Shown: positions 58,841 to 64,000 of the stretch, piece after piece
How positions within the stretch are numbered: position 1 is the first letter of the stretch
Layout: every line of letters starts with the position of its first letter
Assembly: GCA_902578845.1 (NCBI GenBank)
Contig: CACHEM010000002.1
Location: 1-64,000 of the forward strand
Direction of reading: 5' to 3'
DNA length: 64,000 nt
DNA from: an uncultured Prochlorococcus sp.
Lineage (GTDB): Bacteria; Cyanobacteriota; Cyanobacteriia; PCC-6307; Cyanobiaceae
The notes under the pieces: model-generated
What the model saw: the letters and a program-made list of their open reading frames with translations, nothing else
Told to the model about the DNA's origin: nothing
Database searches by the model: none
Program-made: the position numbers and the translations under genes

Positions 58841-59038
58841 TTATGCGTATGGAATCATTAATTTTACATTATCAGCATCTCTTTCATCAACTACGGCTTT
58901 TGTTGATAGATGTCTTTTTAATTTTGAGCTTTTATGATCAAGTAAATGATTATGGAAAGCTCTTCTTCTCATGAATTTACCCGTCGCAGTAGCTTTAAAT
59001 CTTTTGGCAGCTGATTTACGAGTTTTTAGTTTAGACAT
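58841..59038 (-). CDS. rpmI: 50S ribosomal protein L35
   Basis: A 65-residue basic ribosomal protein with the family phrases [19 protein letters not shown] and [16 protein letters not shown]. It leads the rpmI-rplT pair. A TATAAA (minus strand of 59075-59080) lies 37 bases before the ATG and may be its -10 element. Confidence 0.98.
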   Translation of the reverse strand: MSKLKTRKSAAKRFKATATGKFMRRRAFHNHLLDHKSSKLKRHLSTKAVVDERDADNVKLMIPYA

Positions 59039-59129
59039 TTAAGTCAAATGTGTTTAATTAGGATAATCTAAACCTTTATACGCATTGGTGCAAATTAAAG
59101 TTTTTAATTCATTAAGAAAGTTCTAACTT

Positions 59130-60668
59130 ATGAAACTTAAATTTGCCTTTTTAAACTTATTTTTGGGATGCATTTCTCTTTTATTGATAAACACTAAATT
59201 TACTTCAAGTGTAAAAGGAGAAGAATTGCAAAAGGTTGAACTCAATAATGCAATCAAAAAAGGAAAATTTTTAATTGGTTTAAAGCAATATTTAGGCGGG
59301 GAGAATGACAGTTTTTCAAAAAAAAAGAATATCAATTTCATCACTGATAAAGGTTTTTTAAATCTGATATCCTCTAACGGTATTAAACATAAATCAAAAG
59401 AGATTAATATTAGTTGGGTGGCTATACCTATCAAAAATCCTAAAACAATCGAAAGAATTGTTTTTGGTCCTTTTGCTAGCTATGAATCTGCAAAAAAACA
59501 AGCAGAGAAACTTAAAGATAAGGGATTTGAGACAACTGTTGCTTACCCTAAAAATTGGGAAGTATGGATTCCATTTCAAGATGATCTGCCAGGGTTTGAA
59601 TTGAAAAATAAGATTTCTAGAAAAATAAAAAATTTTCAAATTACTCCTGTTCTTAGAAGTGAATATAGTCTTATGAAACTTGAGGGACCTATATACATTT
59701 ATGCTCAAGAGGACATAACAATAAATGGTGTCAATTATGGTAAAAATTTTTATTTATTAAAAGATTTATATGGAACTTGGACATTAGTTCAAAAAATTGA
59801 GTTTGATGATTATTTGGCAGGTGTTTTGCCATATGAAATTGGACCGAATTCTCCTTTAGAAGCACTCAAGGCACAAGCAGTCATAGCAAGAACTTGGGGA
59901 ATTTTTAATTCTAATAGATTTAATATGGATAAATATCATTTATGTATCACCACTCAATGTCAAGTTTATAAGCCTCCTAAAATTACGAATAAAAAAGTAC
60001 AAAAAGCTATAGAAGAAACTTCAAATTTAATTCTCACTTATAGAAATCGACCAATAAATGCTTTTTACCATGGTTCTAATGGTGGCATATCTGCTACTGC
60101 AGGAGAGTCTTGGCAAATTCAAGATTATTCTTATTTTAATTCAATCATTGATGGTTCTAAATCATTAAATAAAAATTTTAAACTTCCTATGATAAGTGAA
60201 TCTGATGTAAATAATTTTTTAGATTTTGATAAAGAACAGTTTTATGGGAGTAATCATTCTCTTTTTCGATGGAACAAGAAAATTTCTAGTCTTGAAATTA
60301 AAGAAAAATTAATTAAAAACAAACTTATAGATATTAATGATGATGTTTTCGATTTAAATGCTATTGAACGTGGGTTTAGTGGTAGAGTGACAAAATTAGA
60401 AATACAAACGAATAAAGTTAATAAATCTATTGTTCTAGTTAAAGATGATATTCGACGGGTATTAAATTTTATACCAAGTAATTTGTTTACTATTAATAAA
60501 TTAAATGATGATTTATGGCTTTTGAGAGGAGGAGGCTTCGGTCATGGTGTAGGTTTATCTCAGTCAGGAGCAATTGAAATGGCTAAATTAGGATTCTCTT
60601 ATGAACAAATATTGAATCATTACTATCAAAACGCAAAACTGAAAAAAATTGAGATATTGTCTCAATGA
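59130..60668 (+). CDS. SpoIID/LytB domain protein, exported
   Basis: A 512-residue protein with an N-terminal signal peptide (about residues 1-25). A SPOR-like segment (FGPFASYESAKKQAEKLKDKG) is near residue 110. The SpoIID/LytB domain covers about residues 220-505: FDDYLAGVLPYEIGPNSPLEALKAQAV, AFYHGSNGG and RGGGFGHGVGLSQSGA. SpoIID of Bacillus is a lytic transglycosylase; cyanobacterial relatives probably act on peptidoglycan in the periplasm. Divergent from rpmI; the glycosyltransferase follows after 27 bases. Confidence 0.9.
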   Translation: MKLKFAFLNLFLGCISLLLINTKFTSSVKGEELQKVELNNAIKKGKFLIGLKQYLGGENDSFSKKKNINFITDKGFLNLISSNGIKHKSKEINISWVAIPIKNPKTIERIVFGPFASYESAKKQAEKLKDKGFETTVAYPKNWEVWIPFQDDLPGFELKNKISRKIKNFQITPVLRSEYSLMKLEGPIYIYAQEDITINGVNYGKNFYLLKDLYGTWTLVQKIEFDDYLAGVLPYEIGPNSPLEALKAQAVIARTWGIFNSNRFNMDKYHLCITTQCQVYKPPKITNKKVQKAIEETSNLILTYRNRPINAFYHGSNGGISATAGESWQIQDYSYFNSIIDGSKSLNKNFKLPMISESDVNNFLDFDKEQFYGSNHSLFRWNKKISSLEIKEKLIKNKLIDINDDVFDLNAIERGFSGRVTKLEIQTNKVNKSIVLVKDDIRRVLNFIPSNLFTINKLNDDLWLLRGGGFGHGVGLSQSGAIEMAKLGFSYEQILNHYYQNAKLKKIEILSQ

Positions 60669-60695
60669 AAGTTTAGTAATTAAAAATTTACTTTT

Positions 60696-61997
60696 ATGAG
60701 TAAGGGTTTTTATAAAAATCGAAGATTAAAGTCTTTTATATTTCTTAGTGCTTGTTTTTTAGTAGCTTTTATTCCTCATACATACAATATCAAAAATTTC
60801 TTTTACATTATTTTGACTCTTACTTTTTTGATTGTTTTATACGGTTTGATAGTTATTTCTAGAAATTTCAAGAGGAACAAATTTTCAAATATTGTAAGCA
60901 GCAGAATTAGTAATAAAGATTTACCTATTCTTGATATTTTAGTCGCAGCTAGAGATGAAGAGAATGTCATCGCAAGATTAGTTGAGAGATTATTTAATTT
61001 AGATTATCCAACAAATAAATTAAATATTTACATAATCGATGATGGTAGTCTTGATAAGACTCCCTTAATTTTAGATAGACTATCTAGAAAATATGAAAAG
61101 CTAAAAGTCGTAAGTCGTTCTCCAAACGCAGGAGGAGGAAAGTCAGGAGCTTTAAATTATGCCTTGAAGTTTACTCATGGTGAGTGGTTATTAGTTTTGG
61201 ATGCTGATGCTGAATTAAAACAAGATTCTTTGATAAGGTTATTTAATTTCGTAGAGGAAGGTGATTGGTCTGCAGTTCAACTAAGAAAATCTGTAACAAA
61301 TGTAAGCAAGAATTTTTTAACTTCTTGTCAGTCTATGGAGATGGCTATGGACGCAATCTTTCAATATGGAAGATTATCAGTTGCTGGAGTTTCTGAATTA
61401 AGGGGAAATGGCCAATTAATTAAGAAAGATATATTATTGTCATGTGGTTCTTTTAATGAAGATACAGTTACAGATGATCTTGATTTAAGTTTAAGGTTAT
61501 TATTATCAAAATCTAGAATTGGAATCTTGTGGGATCCTCCAGTCATGGAGGAAGCAGTTGAGAATTTAAATGCTTTATTAGCGCAAAGGCAAAGATGGGC
61601 AGAGGGGGGCTTGCAAAGATTCTTTGATTATGGAGATCAATTATTGACCAATAAAATTGATTATTTGCAAAAATTTGATTTAACTTACTTTTTCACCTTG
61701 CAATATGCACTACCAATCATTTCTCTTTTTGATTTAGTTTTCAGTATTGCTTTATTAGATTCACCAATTTACTGGCCTATTTCATTTACAGCTTTTATGT
61801 TATCCGGAATTGCTTTTTGGTACGGTTCTTCTTGTAAAAGCGAAGTACCAGTATTGCAAAAAAGCAATTTTTTGATGGTATTTCTGTCGGTTTTTTATTT
61901 ATCACATTGGTTTTTAGTAATCCCTTGGGTAACAATAAAGATGTCTATTTTTCCCAAAAAGATACTTTGGCGAAAAACTATTCATACTGGAGTTTAA
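60696..61997 (+). CDS. Family 2 membrane glycosyltransferase
   Basis: A 433-residue processive-type glycosyltransferase. Two N-terminal membrane helices (about residues 11-50) precede the GT2 domain with IIDDGSLDKT, LVLDADAELK (DxD), TDDLDLSLRLL and the QRQRW acceptor motif; about four membrane helices follow. The layout resembles BcsA/hyaluronan synthase-like enzymes. Product unknown; cell-wall or surface polysaccharide is likely. It ends 1 base before the convergent dnaX stop. Confidence 0.88.
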   Translation: MSKGFYKNRRLKSFIFLSACFLVAFIPHTYNIKNFFYIILTLTFLIVLYGLIVISRNFKRNKFSNIVSSRISNKDLPILDILVAARDEENVIARLVERLFNLDYPTNKLNIYIIDDGSLDKTPLILDRLSRKYEKLKVVSRSPNAGGGKSGALNYALKFTHGEWLLVLDADAELKQDSLIRLFNFVEEGDWSAVQLRKSVTNVSKNFLTSCQSMEMAMDAIFQYGRLSVAGVSELRGNGQLIKKDILLSCGSFNEDTVTDDLDLSLRLLLSKSRIGILWDPPVMEEAVENLNALLAQRQRWAEGGLQRFFDYGDQLLTNKIDYLQKFDLTYFFTLQYALPIISLFDLVFSIALLDSPIYWPISFTAFMLSGIAFWYGSSCKSEVPVLQKSNFLMVFLSVFYLSHWFLVIPWVTIKMSIFPKKILWRKTIHTGV

Positions 61998-61998
61998 T

Positions 61999-63753
61999 TT
62001 ATTCATCAAGGTCTATAATTTCTCCATTAAAAAAATTTGCTAAGTTTTTTGAGCTATCATCATATTTCTCCTCATTAGATATTTTTGTTGATGAATTTGT
62101 TTTTGGTTCTATTTTTTTTAATGGTCGAAAATTTTTTACTTCATTTTGAGTAATTTCTGGAGTATTTGTTGGGTTACTTTTATTTAAATTTTTGGTTGAG
62201 AAATTAAGTATTATTTGATCTCCAAATATCTTTTTTACAGTATTTTCAATTATAACTTTTCTACTTTTAATCATATTTTCCCAGTTTGGAGATAATGCAA
62301 TTGTTATTTTCTCCGAATCAAAACTTTCAAGTTCGGCTTGTTGTGAAAGTAACATTCTTGTTGAAGGTAACTCTACTTTAGAAAGAATTAATTCCCATTT
62401 ATCTTTTAAATTATTTGATCCAGGATTATTTTGGTTATTTTCAGAAATATTTTCAATACTTTTTTTTTCAAGAACTGCAAATTTTTCGTCTTTTTTTTCG
62501 ATCAATTCATCGCGAGTGATCTCTTTTTTGATACTTGGTTTTTGAATTTCAGTAGAACTATTTTCTGTATTAAAAATTGCAATGTTTTTTTTACTTTCAT
62601 GATTCTCTTCAGTCGTATTATTTTTACTTTCTTGCTTATTTTCAAAATTATTTATCTCTTGATTACCAAGAATACCAGTTAAATGTATTTCAAACCAAAG
62701 CCTTGGATTATCACTTGATTTGATTTGATATTCAATATTTCTCAGATTATTATGCCAATTAATTATTGTTGATTTATTTATTGTTTTTGAGATTTTATCC
62801 AATTCATCTTGAAATTCATCAGACGTATAATAAAGATCTGAATATTTATTATTTGTAGTGTGTAATAGTAGATCTCTTGTGATATTCAATAATCCGATAA
62901 TTATTTGAAGAGGTTCGTTTCCTGCATCATATAATTTGTTGCAGGTGATAATTAATGACTCTGGATTATTCTCAACCAAAGATTTAATCAGATTTGTTAA
63001 TTCACTTTCTGATACTTCTCCTAGGAGGTTTTGGATATTATTAATTGTTATCCCTTCTGGTAAAAGATTCAATTGTTCAAGGAGGCTTTGTGCATCTCTC
63101 ATACCTCCATTAGATCTTTTTGCAATCATTTTTAAAGCCTGGACTTCGTACTCAATGGATTCTTTGTTGGCGATTTCTGATAAATGTTGAAAAATATCAC
63201 CAGGGCTTATTCTTCTAAAATCAAACTTTTGGCATCTACTTTTTATTGTATTTAATACTCTCTCAGGATTTGTCGTCGCAAGGATAAATACAACTTTTGA
63301 GGGCGGCTCTTCAATAGTTTTTAGTAAAGCATTTGAAGCTGCCGTTGAAAGCATATGACATTCATCAATAACATATACTTTCCATCTCGCTTGAGTAGGT
63401 GCAAATCTCGCTCTTTCTATAATTTCTCTTATATTTTCTACTCCTGTATTTGATGCTGCATCAATCTCGATAATATCTAGAGCGCTACCATCTGTAATTT
63501 GTCTACATAAGTCACATTTGCAACAAGGAGTTATCGTAGGTTGGTCGAATGCCAGGCAATTTAGAGATTTTGCAAATATCCTTGCACTTGATGTTTTTCC
63601 AGTGCCTCTTGGACCATTAAAAAGATATGCAGGAGCAATTTTTTTTGTTAATAGTGCTTGTTTGAGTGTAATGGATATAAATTTTTGCCCAACCAGTTCG
63701 TCTAAGTTGTTTGGTCTATATTTTTGATGAAAAGGCTTATGTATATTTGGCAT
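61999..63753 (-). CDS. dnaX: DNA polymerase III subunit gamma/tau
   Basis: Clamp-loader ATPase, 584 residues. Walker A (GPRGTGKTS) at about residues 47-55; the zinc module uses Cys66, Cys77/78, Cys80 and Cys83; Walker B in VYVIDECHML; sensor LATTNPERV. Residues 370-450 are a polar linker, then the tau-specific end. A run of nine A at codons 429-432 could allow slippage to a short gamma form (see separate entry). No intein. Upstream clpX lies on the same strand after a 58-base gap. Confidence 0.96.
   Translation of the reverse strand: MPNIHKPFHQKYRPNNLDELVGQKFISITLKQALLTKKIAPAYLFNGPRGTGKTSSARIFAKSLNCLAFDQPTITPCCKCDLCRQITDGSALDIIEIDAASNTGVENIREIIERARFAPTQARWKVYVIDECHMLSTAASNALLKTIEEPPSKVVFILATTNPERVLNTIKSRCQKFDFRRISPGDIFQHLSEIANKESIEYEVQALKMIAKRSNGGMRDAQSLLEQLNLLPEGITINNIQNLLGEVSESELTNLIKSLVENNPESLIITCNKLYDAGNEPLQIIIGLLNITRDLLLHTTNNKYSDLYYTSDEFQDELDKISKTINKSTIINWHNNLRNIEYQIKSSDNPRLWFEIHLTGILGNQEINNFENKQESKNNTTEENHESKKNIAIFNTENSSTEIQKPSIKKEITRDELIEKKDEKFAVLEKKSIENISENNQNNPGSNNLKDKWELILSKVELPSTRMLLSQQAELESFDSEKITIALSPNWENMIKSRKVIIENTVKKIFGDQIILNFSTKNLNKSNPTNTPEITQNEVKNFRPLKKIEPKTNSSTKISNEEKYDDSSKNLANFFNGEIIDLDE
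62460..62468 (-). other. Nine-A run in dnaX, candidate slippage site
   Basis: On the minus strand the codons GAA AAA AAA AGT (Glu429-Lys-Lys-Ser432) contain nine consecutive A. One extra A gives Lys-Tyr then TGA at once (433 residues). One fewer A gives about 19 new residues then a stop. The site falls in the linker after the clamp-loader core. An eight-A run lies 22 bases earlier in the gene (62491-62498). Confidence 0.45.
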
Positions 63754-63811
63754 TTATTTTTCATTAATTATAGAAATTCGGGATTCAATTAAAAAAAATT
63801 AAACTCTAATT

Positions 63812-64000
63812 TTATGCAGACTCTTTAATGATTCTTTTTGATCCTGAAGGTAGTTTAACAATTTTAGATGAGAACAAATTATCTACCATTTTTTTCGTAA
63901 TTGTGAATTCTTTTACATTTTCTTCAGAAGGCAAAGTGTACATTATGTCTAGCATTAGCTCTTCAATTATTGATCTTAATGCTCTTGCACCTGTTTTTCT
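63812..64000 (-). CDS. clpX: ATP-dependent Clp protease ATP-binding subunit ClpX, C-terminal part (cut by window edge)
   Basis: The last 62 codons are visible. They read [20 protein letters not shown], then YTLPSEENV and a C-terminal tail ending in RIIKESA. The first part is the sensor 2 region of the ClpX AAA+ small domain ([12 protein letters not shown]). ClpX unfolds substrates for ClpP. The gene continues beyond the right edge, and dnaX lies downstream on the same strand. Confidence 0.93.
   Translation of the reverse strand, partial: RKTGARALRSIIEELMLDIMYTLPSEENVKEFTITKKMVDNLFSSKIVKLPSGSKRIIKESA

Overview
This window is A+T-rich, gene-dense and almost free of non-coding DNA. Gene content and protein sequences point to a marine picocyanobacterium, most likely a high-light-adapted Prochlorococcus. 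The pointers are sqdB/sqdX for sulfolipid, a phytol kinase, a Ycf21-like chorismate lyase, a sucrose-phosphate synthase, DUF3134, a cyanobacterial group 2 sigma factor, and many short overlaps between convergent genes. The exact ecotype cannot be fixed from the sequence alone. No rRNA, insertion sequence, prophage, CRISPR array or recognisable genomic island is present. The window cuts recN at the left edge and clpX at the right edge.

Layout: 1-5.6 kb (+) holds recN (partial), uvrA and sucrose-phosphate synthase. 5.5-7.1 kb (-) holds DUF3134, mraY and a small unknown gene. 7.2-20.8 kb is mixed: argG, rpsF, aroE, dnaK, a ThiO-like oxidase, purU, a CLC transporter, acnB, DAHP synthase, phytol kinase and a sigma factor. 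21.0-24.4 kb (-) holds ppk and an MFS transporter, with cobA divergent. 25.2-36.0 kb is a long minus-strand block: pabC-pabB-queC-queE, pyrG, aspS, gcvT, speB-speE and mazG. 36.1-40.0 kb (+) holds tRNA-Val(UAC), an IscA-like protein, valS and a TVP38 membrane protein. 40.0-43.8 kb holds a 50-residue small gene, a T4-type ATP-dependent DNA ligase, a membrane-anchored unknown, a SprT-like protease, a charged unknown and a chorismate lyase. 43.9-48.7 kb (-) holds mnmG, dnaB, rplI and a fatty-acid desaturase. 48.8-54.5 kb (+) holds an HTH-like unknown, a COG4100 PLP enzyme, gcvH, gcvP and a small unknown. 54.6-59.0 kb (-) holds sqdX, sqdB, thiG, a Ycf37-like TPR protein, rplT and rpmI. 59.1-64.0 kb holds a SpoIID-like protein, a family 2 glycosyltransferase, dnaX and clpX (partial).

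Functional links: gcvT, gcvH and gcvP supply three of the four glycine cleavage proteins. The ThiO-like oxidase and ThiG fit one thiazole pathway. AroG, AroE, PabB/PabC and the chorismate lyase belong to shikimate/chorismate metabolism. SqdB and SqdX make sulfolipid. SpeB and SpeE make polyamines.

I see no clear new multi-gene system; this is mostly core genome. The most useful leads are small. dnaX carries a nine-A run at codons 429-432, the position where gamma is made in E. coli. A short lipoprotein reading frame before valS is broken at a T7 tract. The DNA ligase has a T4 gp30-like architecture. An uncalled 50-codon gene follows the ligase.
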